A stretch of 64,000 nt of DNA from assembly GCF_029227915.1 (NCBI RefSeq), contig NC_079880.1, forward strand, positions 25,785,501 through 25,849,500. Reading direction: 5' to 3'. This stretch comes from Hydractinia symbiolongicarpus. Lineage: Eukaryota > Cnidaria > Hydrozoa > Anthoathecata > Hydractiniidae. The notes beneath the pieces are model-generated. The model did no database searches, was not told the origin of the DNA, and saw only the letters and a list, made by a program, of their open reading frames with translations. This document shows positions 22,517 through 29,920 of the stretch, piece after piece. Numbering within the stretch: position 1 is the stretch's first letter; the number at the start of each line of letters is the position of its first letter. The position numbers and the translations under genes are program-made.

Positions 22517-22930
22517 TTACATATACTTGTACGCTACGAACCCCAAGACGGCTAAGGAGCCAATAATAAACGTCAGCTCCCCGTCCTGCTATTGCTTTGA
22601 GGGTGTATAAAAATCAGAGAGCTTTGGAGCCTTCTCAATTGTAGCGATAAAATATTCTCGCATACCTTTATCCAATTCTTTCAAACTTTGACCCGCTTGC
22701 CTTTGTTCCTCCCTTCTCTTATTGTATGCATCAATCTTCGCTTGCCTATCCCTTACCCATTGGGCTTGGGCAGCTTGAATCTTTTCAACCGCTAAATCAT
22801 GACGTTTTCTTTCTTCCTCGCCGTGCCCACTGAGTTTGCTGAACAAAAAATTTGACCCACTGAAAGCCAGAGCATTGATCAATGCTCCTCCAGCAAGAAA
22901 TGCTGGAGGAGCATTGATCCCAAGGCCCAA
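22517..22930 (-). pseudogene. Small charged protein with C-terminal TM segment, internal stop
   Basis: The first 113 codons (22930-22592) give a small-residue N-terminus (PPAFLAGGALINALAFSGS), a long charged helix rich in Lys/Glu/Arg/Gln, and a YTPS-like segment. An in-frame TAG at 22589-22591 is followed, still in frame, by about 23 codons with a clear membrane helix (LTFIIGSLAVLGFVAYKYM) and a TAA at 22517-22519. The stop is probably a point mutation in an otherwise readable gene. No ATG precedes the frame (it opens at a TTG), so the 5' end is also uncertain. It lies between the capsid-like gene and the integrase on the same strand. I associate this family with cnidarian elements of this type; its function is unknown to me. 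Confidence 0.55.
22877..22919. repeat. Perfect 19-bp hairpin, 5-nt loop
   Basis: Arms 22877-22895 and 22901-22919 are exact complements around AGAAA. It is coding for the small protein above and lies about 40 nt beyond the capsid-like stop on the same strand, so it could serve as that gene's 3' hairpin or be a fold-back duplication. Confidence 0.9.
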
Positions 22931-22957
22931 GGCCTACAAAAACAAATTTTGATGATC

Positions 22958-24235
22958 TTAATATTCTACACTGTGGAACCTGCCATCCAGGATGTTTAAT
23001 TGCGCGTCTTGGATAAGGAAGACGTAGCACCTAATATCTCCATTGCCATCCGCTTTTTTTGTCTTGAGCAGGGTTATACCGTCCGATAACCTTTGCAGAG
23101 GCCGCCCACTACCATGTAGGCCCCGATCAGGTGTTGCCCTGAAATCAATGAATAGCGCATAGGGCTCGGTGAAAAATTGACCTATGGTCATTTCACTATC
23201 ATGGCACCCAAATAATTCCACGATCGGCTGCAAATGATCTCGAGGGAGCATAACATGTGAATACAGCTCATTGGGCTCACCCTCCACCGTGACAGAAATC
23301 TTCTCGATTTTGGGATTGTAGAATTGCTCATTGACACCCGCATAAGCCTTGGATACTCCAGGATCGACGAATAATAGTAATATACCCACCAAGGATTTAG
23401 CAAGGGCATCGACTTGGAGATTGTAGGATGTATCACTTTTCTTCATAGTCACCACTTTACTCCTCAATACTCGTTCGTATGGTAGGGCGAGGCGGCTGTA
23501 TCGCGACATCATAGCGCTCACCAGATCCTCATCTACTAATTTTTCAAACTGGAGCAAAATGTTAGAGATTTTGTATGTAGCGTCAGCTGCTTTGGCTGCG
23601 GTTGAGCCCGCGGCTGGTGTACCGGCATCCCTGATGACTTGATCGTATGAAGCGAAATGTAGAACGAACTGTAGCCTATCGTGGAGTCCATGTTGATAAA
23701 ACGGGAGATCTCTCGTCAACTCGAACATTTTCCCCAACGGAATACAAAAAGTGTTTCCATACGCCGCGGCTATAGCACGCTCCTCATTTGTTCCTACATG
23801 GTCAGACGCTTTTTACCTGTAAAGCGCGAATTGTCCCGCCATTTGGATTGATTCCCTCCAAAATCAGATTGTTCTCCCTATTAAATTTCGATATCCAGAG
23901 ATCACGGTAGACACTGAATACATTATAATCCGCAATATGCTGGACCTCATTCCCATTCAAAGTAATACGCAGGTCACGCACCAGGGTCTTCCCAATATTG
24001 CTAACGATCGTTCTTTCCGTGTTGGTGCCGGTCAATTCCATATCAAATAGTAGTCTGATACTCCCAGGAAATATAACATCGTCTCAACCCATGTTTGGTA
24101 TTTCCACATAGAGATCCCCATTCTGGCTAAAATCGTGAACGGTACATGACTCACCTTAACTAGCTTCCTCTTGCCTTTGACAGCGAGCATAGTCTTGACT
24201 TCCTGATAAGGGTTTAGTCTTCCAAAAACACTCAT
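22958..24235 (-). pseudogene. Major-capsid-like (double jelly-roll type) gene, frameshifted
   Basis: Read from 24235 down, three successive open segments in different frames belong to one gene: 24235 to about 24040, 24041-23802, and 23737-22958. The second segment carries TERTIVSNIGKTLVRDLRI and YRDLWISKFNRENNLILEGI, which resemble the first jelly-roll region of Polinton/adintovirus-type major capsid proteins. The third is long, with beta-rich stretches and ends HSVEY. Total readable length is about 425 codons. Breaks fall near 24032-24050 and 23740-23800. Assignment is from fold-family resemblance, not a computed match. The start is abutted by AAATAA and faces the next gene across 29 bp. Confidence 0.6.
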
Positions 24236-24267
24236 TTATTTAGGTAGGCTGGTGATTGAAATAAATG
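24233..24267. promoter_or_regulatory. 29-bp divergent intergenic region with mirrored AAATAAATG starts
   Basis: The two start codons (minus at 24235, plus at 24265) are separated by only 29 bp. Each is preceded by AAATAA, so CATTTATTT at one end mirrors AAATAAATG at the other. No 3' end lies nearby on either strand, so these AATAAA-like motifs cannot be poly(A) signals of upstream genes. A start-site-proximal promoter or initiator is inferred. Confidence 0.5.
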
Positions 24268-25557
24268 GCTGATAATCGGAGATATGATGATGTTACGGAT
24301 GAGAGGGTTATTCCAGACGAGCCTGAGGAGTTTAGTAGCGAGAGTGAGATCCTTCGACCCGAGGATATTCAGGGGCCCAGCTCCGCAACAGAAGAGCAGT
24401 CAGGGGCTGTTAGTGCAGTTACAGGCGATAGCCTAGAGGATCATAGGTGGGAGGTGGTCAAAGGAAAGGTGGACTCGCTTTACAAACACCTAAGTGAGGG
24501 GCTGGAGCAGCAGCCTAACGCTAAGCATTACGACAGGTTCGAACTACAAGGTAATCAGCTCATCTACAAAGGTATAGACAAGGACATAGCGCTTACAAAT
24601 AAAGATGGTACATTTAAAACTGTTGGCGTGATACAGACGGTGTTGGGCGTAAGGCGCTTGAGGGCCATAGTGTTTACCAGTGCCACAACACCAAACAAAG
24701 GCAAAGCAATAGATCAGCAACTAGTTAGCGAATTGGATAATGTTAATAAAAAGGCTGATAACATCGAGAGGCTGCCGCTACTCGAAAACGTGCTCGATAA
24801 CACGGAGAGCCTCATCGGAGATACTTCCTTTAGCGGGGATATCACAGAGCGTGAAAGAAGAGGGTTAAACCGCGAGCTTCAAACGTTACGTGGTAACCTC
24901 AAGTACTTAAAGGGCAAGATGGTCTTCTACGACACTGAGATCGACAAAGCAAAAGCCAAGGCGAAAGAGCTAGAGAGCAAGAAGGCCACACCCGGAGCAT
25001 CCGAGGAACAGCTAGCTATCTGGGACATGGATATAGCCAAGGCCAATGAAGACTTGGAACGACTACGTGATCAAAAGGAGGCAACGGCAAAAGCGCATGG
25101 TTTACTATCATCCGACACTCAGAGCCAGCTGCTACACATCAAAGAGACATTGATGAAAATCGCGGGGGATGATACATCCTTGCGGGAGAAATTGACCATT
25201 TTGTTCAAAGAGCAGGGTATAACGATTGCCAGCATCGTCTCAGCCGTGGGCTTACTGATATCGACCCTGGTCCTAGCACTCACAGGTGGTAGTGGGGCAG
25301 CAGCAGGAGGAGGTAGTGCTGCAGGCAAAGGGTTTGTGCGGAAACAACTGGAGAGACTGGGAAAATTAAGCCCTAAGTATCTAGCTGAAAGGGCAGGTGC
25401 TGCTTTGCCTGGCATTATTGGCACTGTTGTATCATTTTTCTTCTGGGTGGCCGCCAAAGTCGTGGAATTCGTAGCGAGGCATCTGTACATGGCCATCGCA
25501 GGTGCCGTAGGTATAGTGGTGGTTTATGTGAGTAATAGGAGGAGTAAGAATCAATGA
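24265..25557 (+). CDS. Intact 430-residue coiled-coil membrane protein of the element
   Basis: This is the only long uninterrupted gene in the element. The N-terminal 60 residues are acidic. About 65-145 looks like a compact domain. About 165-290 is strongly charged and helical (coiled coil; ELQTLRGNLKYLKGKMVFYD, KAKAKAKELESKKA). The C-terminal third is hydrophobic: GITIASIVSAVGLLISTLVL at about 322-341, a Gly/Ala-rich linker, then LPGIIGTVVSFFFWVAAKVV and a last segment AIAGAVGIVVVYV ending in a short basic tail. I associate this architecture with a recurrent uncharacterised protein in cnidarian virus-like elements; function is unknown. A virion membrane or scaffold protein would be a guess. 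Its stop is followed within 4 bp by a hairpin facing the next convergent gene. Confidence 0.75.
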   Translation: MADNRRYDDVTDERVIPDEPEEFSSESEILRPEDIQGPSSATEEQSGAVSAVTGDSLEDHRWEVVKGKVDSLYKHLSEGLEQQPNAKHYDRFELQGNQLIYKGIDKDIALTNKDGTFKTVGVIQTVLGVRRLRAIVFTSATTPNKGKAIDQQLVSELDNVNKKADNIERLPLLENVLDNTESLIGDTSFSGDITERERRGLNRELQTLRGNLKYLKGKMVFYDTEIDKAKAKAKELESKKATPGASEEQLAIWDMDIAKANEDLERLRDQKEATAKAHGLLSSDTQSQLLHIKETLMKIAGDDTSLREKLTILFKEQGITIASIVSAVGLLISTLVLALTGGSGAAAGGGSAAGKGFVRKQLERLGKLSPKYLAERAGAALPGIIGTVVSFFFWVAAKVVEFVARHLYMAIAGAVGIVVVYVSNRRSKNQ

Positions 25558-25560
25558 AGA

Positions 25561-25589
25561 GTCTAGTATGTTGATAAAACACATTAGAC
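25561..25589. terminator. Hairpin exactly filling the gap between two convergent stops
   Basis: Arms 25561-25572 and 25578-25589 pair at 11 of 12 positions (one G-T) around GATAA. The plus stop ends at 25557 and the minus stop begins at 25590, so the hairpin occupies the whole intergenic gap. Confidence 0.5.
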
Positions 25590-26699
25590 CTATCTTTTCG
25601 TCCAAATATATGCGAGTATCAGTCCTACTCCTACCGTAACCAGCGTAGCTTTGGCATCCTCATGCTGCCTGTGGGTTTCCTTGGTACCAGGCGTGGTCTT
25701 CGGCTCGATATGTTGCCTAGGAGGTGTGGTGAAGGATGCCTTATGTTTGACAGCTTTGGTATTCAGGTCTAGCTCCACACCTACACCTATGTCAGGGGGC
25801 GCGATTAAAACGTTGTTGTTATATCCCACGATTTTACCAATACGGAGTTCCATGTTGGAGGGTAGCATGTAGACGCTGGGCATTACGACAAAATTCACCG
25901 GTGTTCTGGCATACTGGAGCACCTTTTGAAATTCCGTAATGTCTTGACCTACGTTTTCCTCACGTTGAACCAGGGCCTCGAATTTTTGTAGGAGGATCTG
26001 TCTAGCCGTGAAGTTATCGGCATTAGATCCTAGGATTGATGCCTTGGCACTCGCTTGGGATCCTAGTAGCAAGATCACGTAAACGCGTATACTCTCGCTC
26101 AATTTGGTTAGACCCTCTGATGTAATACCCTTGCTGGTGGGGATGATAAACTTAACCCAATCCCCATCAACCTGCGGCCACCAGCGACCACTCGTCAACG
26201 ATGACGTCAAGGCTTTGAACTTGTATAAAGCGTTGGGGTCCGCACTGTACTCGTGACATATTCGAGCATACCCCGAGGTGGAGTAGGGGTTCTCGTACTG
26301 GGAAAAGCCTCCTTCTTATGGCATGGGTACCTTTATTCTGGTGAGGATACGACGCATGTGGTAGTATACATGAAATTTGAAAATCGAGTTAACGAGGGGT
26401 ACGGAGCCACTCGTGTCCTTGGCAGAGATCCCCAACGCCGATGTAGCGCAAAATACCGCAAAATTTACCTGAATGTTTCAATATTTCAACGCTTGGCCTT
26501 CCCAATTTACACTCACGGGATCGTTCAACATGTTAGTTGGAGCTTTGATGGGATACTCTGTGAACTGTGGAAAGGGCACGGAAATGTGCTGAGTCGTAGA
26601 CACGTAGAGGTCCTGATGCTCCAAGTTAGTTATGCCAAGAGGCCACTCGCCTCTGTTGGATTTGTATTTTGTTGTAGGATTATCGCTATAAGTATTCAT
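25590..26699 (-). pseudogene. Probable structural protein with C-terminal TM anchor, frameshifted
   Basis: The N-terminal fragment runs from the ATG at 26699 to about 26478 (MNTYSDNPTTKYKSNRGEW; TQHISVPFPQFTEYPIKAP). The frame is then lost, and a second open segment runs from about 26315 to the stop at 25590. The C-terminal part includes GRWWPQVDGDWVKF, a helical region, a beta-rich stretch (VNFVVMPSVYMLPSNMELRI) and a final membrane segment (ATLVTVGVGLILAYIWTKR). The family is not recognised with confidence; its position among capsid-like genes suggests a minor virion protein. It shares a palindromic divergent promoter region with the gene starting at 26725. Confidence 0.5.
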
Positions 26700-26720
26700 C
26701 TTTTCTATTAATAGAAAAGA
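26699..26720. promoter_or_regulatory. Perfect 22-bp palindrome between divergent starts
   Basis: Positions 26699-26720 read identically on both strands (half-site TCTTTTCTATT). It lies between the minus start at 26699 and the plus start at 26725, the only start pair in the element without AATAAA. The half-site contains TCTA in an AT-rich setting on both strands. TCTA is the published late-promoter motif of CroV and the Mavirus virophage; relating the two is inference. Confidence 0.5.
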
Positions 26721-26724
26721 AACA

Positions 26725-27423
26725 ATGAAGCAGTTATATATTAAGAATATTGAGGAATCAATAGTCTTTGATGAATACCTAGAGCAGGACACGAGAATCG
26801 CTCTGAAATCAATAAGTATTCGAGCTACGTGGCTGAATCTTTTCGAAAAAGAGAACGATATAAAGATTTACAAAGCGACGCCTGAATCAACCAATGATGG
26901 AAGTTTTACCGTTGGGGATTTTGAAACCCTTATCGGGATCGAGAAAGGCCTTTATAGAATAGAAGATCTCGCCGGAATAGTAAATGAATATGCGGGAGGG
27001 AGGATCAAACTTTTCGTACTTAGAAATGGAGTCTGTAAAGTAAGGGTAAGCAAGGGATATGTTGCGATAGTTGATAAAACATTGACGGATCTTCTGGGAT
27101 ATAATTTTGATACCAAATCAATGTTTACTGAAGGTGATCACGATTCAGTCTATAAGACCGACGTGTACCAGAGGCTTAGGCTCACTTGTCACCAACTCGA
27201 ATAAAATTATTGCCTATTTACCGGAAAAAGATCAAATATTCTTGCCATCCTACCAACCAAGGAGGTAGGATGGGGAGATATGCTTACTCGGACTTTTGGT
27301 AACCCTGTTTACCTCCCTTTGAAGGGCTCCACCGAATGCCTAGAATTCATGCTTACAGACGAGTATCTCGAGGATAAGAACGTTTTATTCATGGGTATAA
27401 CCGTGAATATTCTGATACAATAA
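26725..27423 (+). pseudogene. Probable structural protein of the element, frameshifted
   Basis: The main frame runs 26725 to about 27180 (MKQLYIKNIEESIVFDEYL; SISIRATWLNLF; GSFTVGDFETLIGIEKGLYR; CKVRVSKGYVAIVDKTLTDL). Readable segments continue in other frames to a TAA at 27421-27423, whose last bases overlap the AATAAATG start of the next gene. A perfect 10-bp hairpin at 27245-27273 sits at one break. I associate this family with cnidarian elements of this type but have no named function for it. A beta-rich composition fits a minor capsid or spike protein, which is inference. Confidence 0.5.
27245..27273. repeat. 10-bp perfect hairpin at a coding break
   Basis: CCATCCTACC at 27245-27254 and GGTAGGATGG at 27264-27273 with a 9-nt loop. 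It lies where the reading frame of the surrounding gene is interrupted. Confidence 0.8.
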
Positions 27424-28117
27424 ATGACAGATATTACAAAGCTTTACCCGAGCTTACCACCAAGTGCTCCAGATCATGAGAATAACGAGGGGCATGTGTA
27501 CAGGCTTAAAAAGATAGAAGAAGTGGAACAATATCTACGTAATGAGATTAAAGAGCGGGACAAGCTCGCCAAAAAGTTCAAAATGCACGGTACATGGTGT
27601 AGATACACCGATCATGGTCTGCTGACCGTAAGTATCATTACTTCGGGTGTTGGCATTGGTAGCATGCTCAGTGGGATTGGTGTACCATTAGCCGTGGCTA
27701 TGGGAGGAATTAATGGGATTGAGTCAAGCAAGTCTGAAAAATGCTGGTAAGAGGTTAGATGTCAAAAAGCAAAAAGCACGAGGGTATAAGGTTGCTAGCG
27801 GAGACTAAACTCAACTCTGTTATCGATCTTATCAGTAGAGCTGTGGAAAATGGGGTTATTAGTGATTATGAATTTAGCCTAATTATGCAGGAAAAGCAAC
27901 GCTGTATGCTGTACTCAAGGAGCAAATACGTCAGAAAACCAGAAAAATCGTAGATTCGCTTAATGAACGAGAGAGACAAGCACTTGTCGAGAAGGGACGT
28001 TAGGAGGGAAAACAAGAGTTTATGAAAAAACTTCAACATGTTCAACATGTAAACGGTATCGAGATGAGCCGCCAGCGTATTCATAATTTAGTGTTTATGT
28101 ACAAAAACACTAAATAA
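27424..28117 (+). pseudogene. Two-helix membrane protein with charged C-terminal part, frameshifted
   Basis: The first frame (27424-27750) gives a Pro-rich start (LYPSLPPSAP), a charged helix (KIEEVEQYLRNEIKERDKLA) and a hydrophobic Gly-rich hairpin (VSIITSGVGIGSMLSGIGVP; LAVAMGGI). Further coding segments follow in other frames: 27759-27890 (LLAETKLNSVIDLISRAVEN) and a Lys/Glu-rich segment to a stop near 28115-28117. Breaks lie near 27730-27760 and 27880-27900, and possibly at a TAG near 28001. The start overlaps the AATAAATG motif. The 3' end overlaps the stop of the convergent gene and a hairpin. Function is unknown; it may be a membrane-associated virion protein. Confidence 0.5.
28087..28114. 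terminator. Hairpin over the third convergent junction
   Basis: Arms TTTAGTGTTT (28087-28096) and AAACACTAAA (28105-28114) are perfect complements with an 8-nt loop. They overlap the minus stop at 28110-28112 and lie just before the plus stop near 28115. Confidence 0.5.
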
Positions 28118-28385
28118 CACTAAGCACTTCACCGGTAGTTGCATCAACCATGAAATCACCGTCATAGATGATATTGCGTTTCTGTTTTACTTCCAAGCCT
28201 CTGATATATTCATCTAGGATCTTCATAGCTGTGATTTCTAGACATGGCTTGCAATGAGGCCCAAGGGTTTGTGTCGAAGCGTCCTTATACTTGACTTTTC
28301 GGATCACTTCGAGTAGGTCGACCCTATTGAGAGTTGAATAACCCTTAATACCCAACGACTTTGCCTCTCTTTTCAGATTGTTCAT
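28110..28385 (-). CDS. SAP-like small protein of the element
   Basis: 91 residues with an intact frame. The N-terminus (LKREAKSLGIKGYSTLNRVD LLEVI, residues 4-28) has the spacing of a SAP or Rho-N type helix-extended-loop-helix, motifs that often bind nucleic acid. A single HCKPC (C-x2-C) follows, and the protein ends in DATTGEVLSVI. The ATG is preceded by AATAAAC and lies 5 bp after the stop of the upstream gene. The SAP assignment is by eye and tentative. Confidence 0.5.
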   Translation of the reverse strand: MNNLKREAKSLGIKGYSTLNRVDLLEVIRKVKYKDASTQTLGPHCKPCLEITAMKILDEYIRGLEVKQKRNIIYDGDFMVDATTGEVLSVI

Positions 28386-28390
28386 GTTTA

Positions 28391-28963
28391 TTACACCACA
28401 ACGAATGGTTCCTCTTCATCTGAATCAAGGTGTCGTATCCTTAAAGGTTGTTGCACCGGTTTATACTTACATTCTTCCAGAAGAACCTGGATGAAATGCT
28501 TTGAATTCTGCCGATAAATGCTGGATATTTTGAAAATGCAGATGCATTCGCAGGCTTGGTTTAGTGGTACTGGTTGGTCGTAGAAATGTGTGTTTATTTT
28601 ACCCTCCCATTCTTTTTTTTTGTGTTCAGGTATCTACTGTTCTTCACTGATGACGTTGTTAACTCAATACCATATAACTGCTGTATCCTAGCCAGGATAC
28701 ACTTGTATTTTTCTAGCCATTCTTGATGGTTATTCATATCGAAAAACATTGTGAGTGACGAGCCATCGTCATATCTGGATGCACCATTTGAATACAGCCC
28801 CTTTGGCTTCCATTTTTGTATCATATAACATATCTTGCATCTTATTAGCTTGTATGGGATCGCTAAGTACAATGTTCTCAATTTAAACCTCCTCGATATT
28901 AAGTACTGTTGGTTTACTATAGAAATCCCTTGTCTCTACGGATTCATTGTAAAATTTAAACAT
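28391..28963 (-). pseudogene. Unidentified gene of the element, two frameshifts
   Basis: Starts at the ATG at 28963 (preceded by AATAAAG), with about 26 codons before a stop near 28885. The main segment (28881 to about 28597) then reads in another frame (IPYKLIRCKICYMIQKWKP; NGASRYDDGSSLTMFFDM; LYGIELTTSSVKNSRYLNTK). After a second frame change near 28595 a third segment runs to the TAA at 28391-28393 and ends with an acidic DSDEEEP tail. The protein has four to five Cys but no named domain. I associate the family with similar cnidarian elements without knowing its role. Confidence 0.5.
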
Positions 28964-28998
28964 CTTTATTATAATAACCAGGGCCCAACTAAGGATTT

Positions 28999-29145
28999 TT
29001 ACAAAATACACCACCACCGTTGTAGGTGATAAACATCATGTAATGCTGCCAACACAGCATTTTCCCGCATATAATTAGCCTCCGTCCACATTTGCATCTA
29101 TTTATCAAGATCAATTCCACATTCATCACAATATTCCTTGTTCAT
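28999..29145 (-). pseudogene. Short Cys-containing ORF with internal TAG
   Basis: ATG at 29145, preceded by AATAAAAT. It starts MNKEYCDECGIDLDK (C-x2-C) and has an in-frame TAG at 29098-29100. It stays open after that for about 33 codons (MWTEANYMRENAVLAALHDV) to a TAA at 28999. It is the outermost gene at the right end. It could be a zinc-ribbon-like small protein with a point-mutated stop, or two short peptides. Confidence 0.35.
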
Positions 29146-29180
29146 ATTTTATTTGATAGAACTCTGGTAACTGGCAATTA

Positions 29181-29443
29181 GGGAATTTCCCTTTAGTCAT
29201 ATTCTGTATAATATGAATATAGGCTATTGCGCATGACGTCATATGATGTCATATATATTATTATTTGTATTAATATGATTATGTGTTAGTATTTAATGTA
29301 TCTATCATTTAATATCATTATGTGTTGGTAGATGACGTCATGTATCTTACATTAATATATTATTATGTGTTAGTTATTGGCATAATATTATTTCATATTA
29401 TTTTGTGTTGATTACTAACATTATTGGGAATTTCCCTTTAGTC
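29181..29443. promoter_or_regulatory. Right-end region with paired kB-like and CRE-like palindromes
   Basis: An 18-bp direct repeat (GGGAATTTCCCTTTAGTC) occurs at 29181-29198 and 29426-29443. Each copy begins with GGGAATTTCCC, a consensus NF-kB site. Between them lie two TGACGTCA (CRE/ATF) palindromes at 29234-29241 and 29333-29340 and several imperfect TATGTGTTAGT repeats. This AT-rich block ends the GC-rich element. It may be the element's terminal region or a promoter/enhancer; the factor assignments are motif matches only. Confidence 0.45.
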
Positions 29444-29695
29444 GACGTCGACTGTGCCAGAAGGAACATTTCTATCTCTAGACTTGATAATCTACATGAA
29501 TTATTCTCTGAGACATCATTGTTTTTTCGCCTATTCTTTCTCAGCTAAAATATGAATAAGTTAGAAAAAAGTCCCAAAATCAAAATTAGGTAACAAAATA
29601 TAGACGGACTATGCTTTTTCTGGAATGGTAAATAATTTCAGCATTTAGCTAAAGGTGTGTGCTGAACATTTCAAGACTGTTGTTGGATTGAAAAA

Positions 29696-29920
29696 TGTAC
29701 TACTACAGAGAATACGTTCTACTAGCACTATTACAGCCTACTTCACTCTACAACAGAGAAATAAGCTCTACTATATGCTACTATAACACATCACTACGCA
29801 GAATTACGTTTTACTACACATTCTACTACAGGGAAAGAAAGGGTCTACTACACTCTACAACAGAAAACTAATACACTTCACTACAGTCTGCTACAGAAAA
29901 ATACGCTCTATGCTACATTA
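29696..29920. repeat. Degenerate CTACTACAGAGAA-type minisatellite
   Basis: Repeated variants of TCTACTACAGAGAATACGCT fill the segment, with CTAC, ACAG and CTCTAC recurring every 20-30 bp. It is an old, diverged tandem array just outside the element. Confidence 0.65.

Larger units (their letters stand above)
20460..29443. mobile_element. Polinton/Maverick-like (virus-like) DNA element, decayed
   Basis: About 9 kb that is clearly GC-richer than both flanks. Genes are densely packed on both strands with gaps of a few to about 50 bp, unlike the host genes around it. Contents in order: coiled-coil/TM ORF, BRO-domain gene, retroviral-type integrase, small TM protein, major-capsid-like gene, intact 430-residue gene, two broken probable structural genes, a membrane-protein gene, a SAP-like ORF, and two further broken ORFs. 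Integrase plus capsid-like genes support a Polinton/Maverick or adintovirus-like origin. No protein-primed DNA polymerase B, packaging ATPase or adenain-type protease is visible, and no left terminal repeat was found, so the copy is probably internally deleted or truncated. Frameshifts and in-frame stops mark it as inactive. Confidence 0.78.

Noticed and set aside
25119-25496. 125-codon minus ORF opposite the 430-codon gene
   Set aside because: A shadow caused by the higher GC content; the plus gene has coding features and the start motif.
26253-26711. 152-codon plus ORF
   Set aside because: It overlaps the minus-strand probable structural gene, whose fragments look like the real coding sequence.
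29181-29443. 18-bp repeat as terminal inverted repeat of the element
   Set aside because: The copies are direct, not inverted, and no match was found at the left end.
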